From an uncultured Collinsella sp. (lineage in GTDB: Bacteria; Actinomycetota; Coriobacteriia; Coriobacteriales; Coriobacteriaceae): a DNA stretch of 39,815 nucleotides. Shown here piece after piece: positions 1-5,761 of this stretch. How positions within the stretch are numbered: the first letter of the stretch is position 1; the number at the start of each line of letters is the position of its first letter. The stretch covers positions 1 through 39,815 of the forward strand of contig UQTR01000008.1 of assembly GCA_900544065.1 (NCBI GenBank), given 5' to 3'. The position numbers and the translations under genes were made by a program. The notes beneath the pieces were generated by a model, which was not told where the DNA came from, did no database searches, and saw nothing but the letters and a program-made list of their open reading frames with translations.

Positions 1-34
1 GTCTCGTGGGCTCGGAGATGTGTATAAGAGACAG
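1..34 (+). other. Residual Nextera sequencing adapter (artefact)
   Basis: The first 34 bases match the Illumina Nextera read-2 transposase adapter as I know it, ending at 16-34 in the 19-base Tn5 mosaic end AGATGTGTATAAGAGACAG. The genome begins at base 35. This is library DNA retained at a contig end, not part of the organism. Any reading frame that starts here is meaningless. Confidence 0.97.
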
Positions 35-285
35 CTGAATGTGTCCATCCTCGCAGTATCCGGTTCTCAAGGTGCACGCCTAGCGGCTGATCCGGTTCCA
101 CCGGGCCGCGCGGCAAGGAGATATATTGCCAGACCGCGAAGCCCTGTGGGACGTCAATTCCACTCTTCACAAGTCCTACACAACATATTGCTTTCTATAG
201 GTAATAGAAAGACTGGTGCGGATCTTCCACACGTATCAGATGATGACCCTTTGGTTCAGGAATATATAGAGATCGGTCACCTATA
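35..285 (-). promoter_or_regulatory. rRNA operon leader with boxA-like antiterminator
   Basis: On the minus strand this gene-free stretch contains CACCTTGAGAACCGGATA (57-74). It resembles the boxA-type antitermination element found before 16S and 23S genes in Gram-positive bacteria (for example CTTTGAAAACTG). An 8-bp hairpin (191-211, CTTTCTAT/ATAGAAAG) lies upstream, and a promoter lies further upstream. No rRNA body sequence is visible, so the rRNA genes should start beyond the left edge. A contig ending here fits, because rrn operons are repeats that break short-read assemblies. A spacer position (16S-23S) is possible, but the upstream promoter favours the pre-16S leader. Confidence 0.55.
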
Positions 286-291
286 AGTGTT

Positions 292-319
292 TATCTACCC
301 GCGCTTTTAGCAATGTAAA
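292..319 (-). promoter_or_regulatory. Candidate rRNA operon promoter
   Basis: Reading leftward on the minus strand, TTTACA (314-319) is followed after 16 bases by TAGATA (292-297), a fair sigma70 -35/-10 pair. It sits directly after the rplT terminator and before the boxA-like leader, which is where an rrn promoter would be expected. The assignment rests on sequence match only. Confidence 0.45.
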
Positions 320-332
320 CCGCGCTTCAGAT

Positions 333-368
333 AAAAAGAGGGAGCGCCGCGCACAACGCGACACTCCC
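333..368 (-). terminator. Intrinsic terminator of the infC-rpmI-rplT operon
   Basis: On the minus strand a 12-bp stem (GGGAGTGTCGCG with CGCGGCGCTCCC, two G-T pairs) closes a 5-base loop TTGTG and is followed by TCTTTTT. It starts 22 bases after the rplT stop codon. It separates the ribosomal protein operon from the rRNA promoter downstream. Confidence 0.93.
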
Positions 369-389
369 CTAGCGATTCAAGAGAATCTA

Positions 390-749
390 TTAGGCCTCGA
401 GAGCCTTCTTGGCGATGGTGGCCAGCTCGTTGAAGGACTCGATGTCCTCGTAAGCCATCTGAGCCAGGACCTTGCGGTCGAGCTCGATGCCGGCAACCTT
501 CAGGCCGTGCATGAACTGAGAGTAAGAGATGTCGTTCAGACGAGCAGCAGCGTTGATACGAGTAATCCAGAGAGAACGAATCTCGCGCTTCTTGTTGCGG
601 CGATCACGATACTGATACTGCAGGGAGTGCTGGACCTGCTCTTTAGCATGCTTGTAAGTACGCGAAGCGGCACCGTAGTAACCCTTCGCACGGTGCATAA
701 CGGTACGGCGCTTCTTCTTGGCGGCAACAGCGCGCTTAATACGTGCCAT
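390..749 (-). CDS. rplT: 50S ribosomal protein L20
   Basis: This is ribosomal protein L20, an early 50S assembly protein that binds domain II of 23S rRNA. The 119-residue product has the very basic N-terminal extension (MARIKRAVAAKKKRRTVMHR) and the conserved core with RNKKREIRSLWITRINAA, full length for the family. It is the last gene of infC-rpmI-rplT, the universal bacterial order, and a strong terminator follows. In Bacillus subtilis and Escherichia coli L20 represses its own operon. The leader before infC here has a hairpin that could serve an analogous loop. Confidence 0.98.
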   Translation of the reverse strand: MARIKRAVAAKKKRRTVMHRAKGYYGAASRTYKHAKEQVQHSLQYQYRDRRNKKREIRSLWITRINAAARLNDISYSQFMHGLKVAGIELDRKVLAQMAYEDIESFNELATIAKKALEA

Positions 750-795
750 GTTCTATCAACTCCTAGACGGTAAAACGAAAAACGGGAACGCGAAC

Positions 796-987
796 TTAGG
801 CGAGACGCGACTTGATGACCTTGCGGTCGGCAGCGGCGATCTCGGTCTCCTGACGGAAGCCACGCTTACGCTTGGTGGACTTCTTGCTCAGGATGTGGCT
901 CTTGAAAGCCTTGGCGCGCATAAGCTTGCCGGTACCAGTCTTGCGGAAACGCTTCTTGGTGCCGCTGTGGGACTTCATCTTAGGCAT
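796..987 (-). CDS. rpmI: 50S ribosomal protein L35
   Basis: This small basic 50S subunit protein has 63 residues. It starts MPKMKSHSGTKKRFRKTGTG, the hallmark L35 N-terminus, and carries KRKRGFR further on. The ATG is preceded by AAGGAG at a normal distance. It lies between infC (32-base gap) and rplT (46-base gap) and must be co-transcribed with them. Length is normal and there is nothing unusual. Confidence 0.98.
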   Translation of the reverse strand: MPKMKSHSGTKKRFRKTGTGKLMRAKAFKSHILSKKSTKRKRGFRQETEIAAADRKVIKSRLA

Positions 988-1019
988 GAAATACTCCTTA
1001 ATCGGTTACAGAACACTAG

Positions 1020-1574
1020 TTACTTGATATCGCTTGCCGCTTTATCCTCATCGAAGGCGCCCTTAATCGGGGCGAGCAGCATAAGCATGTTACGGCCTTC
1101 CATCTTAGGCTTGGACTCGACCGTAGCGTAAGGCTTGAGATCCTCGGCGAGACGCTCGAGAACGTTAAGGCCCTGCTCCGGGTGAGCCATCTCACGGCCG
1201 CGGAACATGATGGTGATCTTAACGCGTGCGCCCTTCTTGAGGAAACGCAGAACGTGGCCCTTCTTGGTCTCGTAGTCGCCAACGTCGATCTTGGGTCGGA
1301 ACTTCATTTCCTTGACCTCGACCTTGGACTGGTTCTTACGAGCAGCCTTGGCCTTCATGGCCTGCTGGTACTTGAACTTACCGTAGTCCATGACCTTGCA
1401 GACCGGCGGCTCCGCGTTGGGAGCGATCTCGACCAGGTCGAGACCCTGATCGTCGGCGACGCGCTGGGCATCGCGGATGGCGAACAGGCCGAGCTGAGAG
1501 CCATCGACGCCAATCAAACGGCACGAAGATGCAGTGATCTCGTCGTTGATGCGGGTGTCATCAGACTTAGCTAT
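1020..1574 (-). CDS. infC: Translation initiation factor IF-3, probable AUA start
   Basis: IF-3 binds the 30S subunit, prevents premature 50S joining and proofreads the start codon-initiator tRNA pair. The protein shows the IF3 N-domain (TRINDEITASSCRLIGVDGSQLG), the linker rich in K/A/R (KFKYQQAMKAKAARK) and the C-domain (KEMKFRPKIDVGDYETK, FRGREMAHPEQG). An in-frame ATG exists at 1587-1589, but the only good Shine-Dalgarno, GGAGG (1583-1587), overlaps that ATG and cannot serve it. It lies 8 bases before ATA (1572-1574), giving a 184-residue protein beginning (M)AKSDDTRINDE. infC genes typically use AUU, AUC or AUA starts because IF-3 discriminates against them, which gives autoregulation. 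The identity is certain. The start is strongly suggested. Confidence 0.95.
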   Translation of the reverse strand: MAKSDDTRINDEITASSCRLIGVDGSQLGLFAIRDAQRVADDQGLDLVEIAPNAEPPVCKVMDYGKFKYQQAMKAKAARKNQSKVEVKEMKFRPKIDVGDYETKKGHVLRFLKKGARVKITIMFRGREMAHPEQGLNVLERLAEDLKPYATVESKPKMEGRNMLMLLAPIKGAFDEDKAASDIK

Positions 1575-1760
1575 TTTCCCTACCTCCATTCATAAAAAAA
1601 TAACCCGGCGCTTCTCAGCAACCAGGTCGTACACATAGACTTCCTCGATTTGAGGAAGGTAATCTAAGTTGTATGACCAGTCAGCTGCTCATTGGCGCCA
1701 AAAGGTGGGAACCCTCGGGTTCCTCTTTAGGGCATTGCGGGAACAACGCCTTGCGAATAT
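1575..1760 (-). promoter_or_regulatory. infC operon leader, possible L20-type autoregulatory leader
   Basis: The stretch upstream of infC carries three hairpins in transcript order: GGAACC/GGTTCC (1708-1723), CTTCCTC/GAGGAAG (1640-1658), and a terminator-like hairpin ending in a T-run (1594-1627). Firmicutes infC operons use an L20-responsive leader that ends in such a terminator, and this layout matches in outline. A weak alternative pairing exists between segments near 1679-1690 and the terminator's 5' arm (CAGC/GCTG and GGTC/GACC), which could form an antiterminator. Membership in the L20 leader family is not shown. A TTAATATT tract near 1765-1775 is a possible -10 region. Confidence 0.45.
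1594..1627 (-). terminator. Attenuator hairpin immediately upstream of infC
   Basis: On the minus strand ACCTGG pairs with CCGGGT, extended across one bulged base by TGCT/AGCG, closing a GAGA tetraloop (GNRA type). TATTTTTTT follows at once. The T-run ends a few bases before the infC ribosome-binding site, so termination here would silence infC, rpmI and rplT. Its position inside the operon leader makes regulated attenuation more likely than a simple end of transcription. Confidence 0.7.
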
Positions 1761-1791
1761 TAACACGTACAGCGCGTTATCACATTACGTA

Positions 1792-1860
1792 CACGAAAAA
1801 GGGGCCTCGACCCCCTTGAACGCTCGCTTGCATGTATGGCACTCGAGGCGAGACTCGAAG
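1792..1860 (-). pseudogene. Remnant of a tRNA-Leu 3' end with its terminator
   Basis: This 69-base segment repeats 1975-2043 at roughly 87% identity (about 9 differences). On the minus strand it contains a T-arm and acceptor end like that of tRNA-Leu (TTCGAGTCTCGCCTCGAGTGCCA split by no gap) and then a GGGG/CCCC hairpin with a T-run (1796-1814). The rest of a tRNA (acceptor 5' half, D-arm, anticodon arm) is absent. It is most simply a relic of a second, deleted tRNA gene, or an old att-like duplication. Confidence 0.7.
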
Positions 1861-1974
1861 GGCCTTCGCTTCGCGAAGCCCCGGGCTTCGGGCGCGTGGC
1901 GCCCTCGCCGCGCTCCGCTTCAAACAGGCCACAGGCCTGTTTGCCTAACGCTCCGCGCGCTCACGCGAGTTCGG
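1861..1974. repeat. Palindrome-rich spacer between tRNA copies
   Basis: No gene is visible. The segment holds GCTTCGCGAAGC (1868-1879, perfect palindrome) and a 9-bp hairpin AAACAGGCC/GGCCTGTTT (1922-1942) with a 3-base loop. Such clustered palindromes resemble REP-like elements. Whether copies exist elsewhere in the genome cannot be seen here. Confidence 0.5.
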
Positions 1975-1978
1975 CACG

Positions 1979-2000
1979 AAAAAGGGGCTGCAGCCCCCTT
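1979..2000 (-). terminator. Terminator of tRNA-Leu
   Basis: On the minus strand, 20 bases after the CCA end of the tRNA, GGGGCTGCAGCCCC forms a short self-complementary stem followed by TTTTT. The related copy at 1796-1814 keeps the GGGG/CCCC pairing although its centre differs, which suggests the stem is functional. Confidence 0.75.
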
Positions 2001-2019
2001 GAACACTCGCTTGCATGTA

Positions 2020-2106
2020 TGGTGCCCGAGGCGAGACTCGAACTCGCACGTTGTTGCCAACGGTGGATTTTGAGTCCACTGCGTCTGCCAATTCCGCCAC
2101 TCGGGC
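2020..2106 (-). tRNA. tRNA-Leu (anticodon CAA)
   Basis: An 87-base class II tRNA with CCA encoded (2020-2022). Acceptor GCCCGAG (2100-2106) pairs with CTCGGGC. The anticodon arm is GTGGA-CTCAAAA-TCCAC with anticodon CAA at 2070-2072, reading UUG. A long variable arm and the TTCGAGTC T-loop follow. The size and variable arm fit tRNA-Leu. It lies 39 bases downstream of the transglutaminase-like gene and has its own terminator. Confidence 0.96.
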
Positions 2107-2145
2107 ACGTAATGCGTGAGTTAGTTTATCACAGCTTTCTGTTGA

Positions 2146-3579
2146 TTAGTCCGAAAATGGAACTTCAAGCATTTCGATGAGTTCGACCGAACGGAGCATC
2201 TCGCGCCGGCGGCACCCGCGTCCGTTAACCGAGGCTTCGCCCATCTGGTTGTCATAGGGATCCTCGCGCATGCCATCGAAAGCAGGCACAAATTCAGCCT
2301 GGAATCGATTGTTGGCCACCATACGCCACGGGTCGAGATTGCCAAAGTAGTGACGGCGGCGCCACTCCTCCCCCATCCTGCGAGCAGAAGATCCAAATGA
2401 CACGTCGGCGTTGAGCCAACCGGACTGCGGCGTATAGAACTCTGCCCAGTCGTGCGACCCCACCGAATCGGGCGCAACATACAGGCCGCTCTGCCAACGG
2501 GCAGGCACGCCCGCGATACGGCACATGGTGATAAACGTGAGCGCCATAACGCCGCAATCGCCGCGGAGCGAATGCGCGCAGTCATCGGCAATAGATCCCA
2601 AAAGCAAGTACGGCGGCTGATAGCGATAGTCGATATGCTGCGTCAGGTAATCATAGATAGCACGGGCGCGATCGAGCGGATCCTCGAGCCCGTCAATGAC
2701 ACGGGCTGTCAGCTGCTGTAGATACGGCGTGAATGCAATGTGCGGACGGTCCTCGGAAATATCCTCGGGCAGAGGCGCGTCCATACGCGGGTGAACCGGA
2801 AGTGTGCCACCGTAGACATCACAATAAGCAGCATCGATGTGATAACGATAGGTCACCGAAAAAAAGTGCTCACTCGAAGAAGACCACGAGGCGGTACGCG
2901 CCGAAGCATTCACGGGGGCAACAGCACCCTCCGGCGTCATATCGAGAACCTCGATATGAGACTGTTGACGACAGGCGGCGGCAACGGGTAGCCACGCGCG
3001 AACAGTCTCTCCATCTAGAGCGCCGGGGACAGACACGGACGCTTTAAGCGTAATGACGCGAGCCAATCCGTTTTGTGACTCCATCTCCTTGAGCATCTCG
3101 TTGCGCAGTGCTATTCCGTCCGTAGAATCGGGCCGCATGCCGGGAACCTCTTTGGGATATACGCGAAGCGAATCGAGGAAGTTGTCGAGAACGAACAGTT
3201 CGCCATCGATAAAGCGCCAGTCAATACGCTTACGATTAATCAGGTCATCAAACTGCTCTTCGGTAAACTCTGGCCACTCCTCGCGAATCATCGCAATAGC
3301 TTGGTCGCGCGACACCGAAAAATGAAGCGGCGTCTCGAGCATGCGATACCGCTCGGCACGAACACAAGCAGCCAGCGAAGGCTCGGGGTTCTGCTCCAAA
3401 AGGCGATCGCAGGCAGCAACAGCCTGCGTCAAATACCCGGCATCCTTAAGACGAAGAATCTCGGGCGGCAGTCCAACATCGAGATGACGAAAGTCATCAC
3501 AGCAAACATCAACAGAGCAACCAACAGGACCCTCGTCAATAACCTTCCCATCCGAAGGCAGTACATTAATAACAGCCAT
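2146..3579 (-). CDS. Transglutaminase-like domain protein
   Basis: The 477-residue protein has a transglutaminase/protease-like core near its C-terminus. The likely triad is Cys342 in RGDCGVMAL, His376 in GSHDWAEFY and Asp392 in LNADVSFG. The N-terminal 100 residues look helical and TPR-like (LKDAGYLTQAVAACDRLLEQ). The middle region (about 170-290) is beta-rich, as in the N-domain that precedes these cores. There is no signal peptide, so it is probably cytoplasmic. Bacterial members are cysteine hydrolases or amidases of mostly unknown substrate. The start is ATG at 3579 with GGAG seven bases upstream; an in-frame GTG at 3597 has no such site. The gene is monocistronic, upstream of tRNA-Leu. 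The substrate is unknown. Confidence 0.85.
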   Translation of the reverse strand: MAVINVLPSDGKVIDEGPVGCSVDVCCDDFRHLDVGLPPEILRLKDAGYLTQAVAACDRLLEQNPEPSLAACVRAERYRMLETPLHFSVSRDQAIAMIREEWPEFTEEQFDDLINRKRIDWRFIDGELFVLDNFLDSLRVYPKEVPGMRPDSTDGIALRNEMLKEMESQNGLARVITLKASVSVPGALDGETVRAWLPVAAACRQQSHIEVLDMTPEGAVAPVNASARTASWSSSSEHFFSVTYRYHIDAAYCDVYGGTLPVHPRMDAPLPEDISEDRPHIAFTPYLQQLTARVIDGLEDPLDRARAIYDYLTQHIDYRYQPPYLLLGSIADDCAHSLRGDCGVMALTFITMCRIAGVPARWQSGLYVAPDSVGSHDWAEFYTPQSGWLNADVSFGSSARRMGEEWRRRHYFGNLDPWRMVANNRFQAEFVPAFDGMREDPYDNQMGEASVNGRGCRRREMLRSVELIEMLEVPFSD

Positions 3580-3688
3580 ACCAAAACTCCAAGTCACTAG
3601 AACGCTTGAAGCCCATTGTAGCGAGATAAAAAGAAAGCCCCAACAAGGGAGCCATCAACACCGCTGAACGGTAGTCAAATAAATGACT

Positions 3689-3771
3689 CAGCCTCGTAAC
3701 CCTGCGGCGTTAAACGAAGGAAGCCCCGTCCCCCGGAGCTGTTTTCTTGGCGCGACTTCTGGCAAAGCCAG
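3689..3771. repeat. Direct repeat, copy A
   Basis: First of two imperfect direct copies offset by about 97 bases. Shared blocks are GTAACCCTG, TTAACGAAGGA/TTAAACGAAGGA, CCGGAGCTG, GCGCGACTTCTGGC and AAGCCAG. It is noncoding and lies between the aldolase and transglutaminase-like genes. Confidence 0.75.
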
Positions 3772-3785
3772 TAGCCATCTTAATT

Positions 3786-3871
3786 CAGCCCAGTAACCCT
3801 GTAGCGAGTTAACGAAGGAGGCCCCGTTTCCCCGGAGCTGATTCCGTCGCGCGACTTCTGGCGAAGCCAGG
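3786..3871. repeat. Direct repeat, copy B
   Basis: Second copy of the same unit. Its 3' part includes CTGGCGAAGCCAG, which folds as a small hairpin. It also supplies the left arm of the 17-bp inverted repeat at 3817-3910. The rest of 3601-3931 shows no gene. Confidence 0.75.
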
Positions 3872-3910
3872 TGAGCGCGAGGGAAACAGCGTAGGGGAAA
3901 CGGGGCCTCC
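3817..3910. repeat. 17-bp perfect inverted repeat downstream of fba
   Basis: GGAGGCCCCGTTTCCCC (3817-3833) is matched exactly by GGGGAAACGGGGCCTCC (3894-3910), with about 60 bases between the arms that contain a nested CTGGC/GCCAG hairpin. It begins 22 bases after the aldolase stop codon (minus strand), so it may act as the fba transcript end. No clear T-run follows, so it could equally be a mobile palindromic repeat. Confidence 0.8.
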
Positions 3911-3931
3911 GGCGGGAAGTTAAACCGCTAC

Positions 3932-4798
3932 TTACGCCTTGTTGACGGAGCCAAACTCCTCCATGAGCTCCTTGGTGCGGGCAACGATGTTGTCGCGACC
4001 AGGCTTGAGGAGCTTGCGGGGGTCAAAGCCCTTGCCCTGCTGATCCTTGCCAGCCTCGATGTACTCGCGGACGCCCTTGGCGAAGACGAGCTGCAGGTCG
4101 GTGTTGACGTTGATCTTGGAGATGCCCAGGGAGATGGCCTTCTTGATCTGATCCTCGGGGATGCCGGTGCCACCGTGCAGGACGAGGGGCAGGTCACCGG
4201 TCTGGGCCTTGATCTCGCCCAGGCGCTCGAAGGAAAGGCCAGCCCAGTCGGCGGGGTACACGCCGTGGATGTTGCCGATGCCGCAGGCGAGGAAGTCGAC
4301 GCCCAGGTCAGCGATCTGCTTGCACTCAGCAGGATCAGCGAGCTCGCCGCTGGAGGTCACGCCGTCCTCGGTGCCGCCGATGCCGCCGACCTCGGCCTCG
4401 ATGGACATGCCCTTGGAGTGGGCAAGCTCAACGAGCTCCTTGGTGCGGTCGAGGTTAAGCTGGAAGGTCTCCTCGTGAGAGCCGTCATACATGATGGACG
4501 TGAAGCCGGCCTCGATGCACTTAAAGCAGTCCTCGTAAGAACCGTGATCGAGGTGAAGGGCGACGGGAACGGTAACGCCCGTGGCCTCGACGGCAGCCTT
4601 GACCATGTCGGCGCAGACCTTGAAACCGCCCATCCACTTAGCGGCACCAGCGGTGCACTGAAGGATCAGCGGAGACTTGGCCTCCTCGGCGGCCTGGAGA
4701 ATAGCCAGGGTCCACTCGAGGTTGTTGGTGTTGAAGGCACCGAGACCGTACTTGCCGGCCTCGGCCTTCTTGAGCATGTCTGCTGCGTTGACGAGCAT
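3932..4798 (-). CDS. fba: Class II fructose-1,6-bisphosphate aldolase
   Basis: It catalyses reversible cleavage of fructose-1,6-bisphosphate to dihydroxyacetone phosphate and glyceraldehyde-3-phosphate in glycolysis and gluconeogenesis, using Zn2+. The 288-residue length is normal. Visible family motifs are LHLDHGS with the catalytic Asp84 and zinc ligand His85, YDGSHEETFQLN, EAEVGGIGGTEDG, GIGNIHGVYP (His178), LHGGTGIP (His208) and INVNTDLQ (phosphate-binding NTD). The related class II enzymes GatY and KbaY (tagatose-bisphosphate aldolases) share these motifs. Constitutive-looking context and the lack of tagatose genes favour Fba. The start is ATG 4798 with AGGAGG at good spacing; upstream in-frame codons lack a site. 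Probably monocistronic. Confidence 0.95.
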   Translation of the reverse strand: MLVNAADMLKKAEAGKYGLGAFNTNNLEWTLAILQAAEEAKSPLILQCTAGAAKWMGGFKVCADMVKAAVEATGVTVPVALHLDHGSYEDCFKCIEAGFTSIMYDGSHEETFQLNLDRTKELVELAHSKGMSIEAEVGGIGGTEDGVTSSGELADPAECKQIADLGVDFLACGIGNIHGVYPADWAGLSFERLGEIKAQTGDLPLVLHGGTGIPEDQIKKAISLGISKINVNTDLQLVFAKGVREYIEAGKDQQGKGFDPRKLLKPGRDNIVARTKELMEEFGSVNKA

Positions 4799-4838
4799 AA
4801 AAGAAACCTCCTGTAAGGTTGCTCCGATAACGCCTGAG

Positions 4839-4847
4839 ATTTTACCA
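4839..4847 (-). promoter_or_regulatory. Possible extended -10 promoter of fba
   Basis: On the minus strand TGGTAAAAT fits an extended -10 element (TGnTAAAAT), about 40 bases before the fba start. No good -35 box is visible. Upstream, TTCGT and ACGAA six bases apart form a short inverted repeat that might be an operator. Confidence 0.35.
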
Positions 4848-4993
4848 CGGCGCACCCGAGCATAAACGTTCGTTTGTTCACGAATATCGTCCAAACAGAC
4901 TTTTTTTGACCGTTTACCCTACGGAATCGACCCATTGGGGAAAAATAGCTTGACGCTTGGACGCTTCTCGTGCTTCAAAAGCCGACTATTAAG

Positions 4994-5677
4994 CTAAATC
5001 TGCATGAAAGGGTTCTGCATGAGCTCGCGTGCCATGGTGGTCGAATCGCCATGACCGGTTAGGCAAACGGTATCGGGCGGGAGAAGCCGGGCGAGCTTGG
5101 AGAGCGAGCGCAGAATCGCCGCCTCGTCTCCTCCAGAAAGATCGGTGCGGCCGTGCCCACCCGGAAACAGGGTGTCGCCCACAAAGGCAATGTTCCCCTG
5201 CTCGGTGGCAGCAAACAAGACGATCCCGCCCGGCGTATGCCCTGGCGTCTCGATCACCTGCAGGTAGATATCGCCCACCTTGATAGCATCTCCCTCGGCG
5301 AGCAGGTGCGTCGGCTCCCCGGGGTCAGGCGTCTCAATGCCCCACATAGCTCGCTGTTCCTCGATGTTCGCATGCGGCACCGCCACATCCTTAGCACACA
5401 GCTCATACTGGCAGCCCTCGCCAACGGTGGTTCGCACGCCTGCAACACCACCAACATGATCGGCATGGCCATGAGTGCATACGGCGCCAAACACGCGTAC
5501 GCCGGGATGCTCGGCTCGAATATGCTCCACCAGGCGTTCGCCTTCCCATGCGGGATCGATAATCACGCACTCATTGTCCGAAATAACAGCATAGCTATTG
5601 GTCTGAATGGGACCGTTTACGAGCGTCTCGATCTCGACCGATCCCTTGGGAGTTAAATCCAAGGACACAGCACTCAT
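4994..5677 (-). CDS. MBL-fold metal hydrolase (glyoxalase II-like)
   Basis: A 227-residue metallo-beta-lactamase-fold hydrolase. The metal-binding motif THGHADHVGG lies at about 68-77 (His69, His71, Asp73, His74). Later ligands are His in ETPGHTPGGIVLF, Asp in FVGDTLFPGGHGRTD, and LTGHGDST. This pattern fits the hydroxyacylglutathione hydrolase-like subfamily, cytoplasmic zinc thioesterases or hydrolases. In Clostridia a similar gene often follows relA, which matches its place here. The start is ATG 5677 after GGAGAGGG. It is separated from relA by an 84-base gap with a 12-bp hairpin. The true substrate is unknown. Confidence 0.85.
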   Translation of the reverse strand: MSAVSLDLTPKGSVEIETLVNGPIQTNSYAVISDNECVIIDPAWEGERLVEHIRAEHPGVRVFGAVCTHGHADHVGGVAGVRTTVGEGCQYELCAKDVAVPHANIEEQRAMWGIETPDPGEPTHLLAEGDAIKVGDIYLQVIETPGHTPGGIVLFAATEQGNIAFVGDTLFPGGHGRTDLSGGDEAAILRSLSKLARLLPPDTVCLTGHGDSTTMARELMQNPFMQI

Positions 5678-5697
5678 GTCCCTCTCCTCTCTATAGA

Positions 5698-5725
5698 ACT
5701 CGAGGCATCAAACGATGCCTCGAGT
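5698..5725. repeat. 12-bp perfect hairpin between relA and the MBL gene
   Basis: ACTCGAGGCATC and GATGCCTCGAGT form a perfect stem closing a 4-base loop. On the transcribed (minus) strand it is followed by TTCTATAG, not a T-run. It may be a weak terminator or an mRNA-processing/stability element that sets the level of the downstream gene. Confidence 0.75.
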
Positions 5726-5761
5726 GTAGCGAATATCGATAATGTGACACGTTCGTCGCGA

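Noticed and set aside
20..286. Open frame of 88 codons at the left edge
   Set aside because: It begins inside the Nextera adapter and continues through the rRNA leader on the opposite strand; no family features.
1669..2073. 134-codon plus-strand frame over the tRNA region
   Set aside because: It crosses the tRNA-Leu gene, two terminators and palindromic repeats; no protein features.
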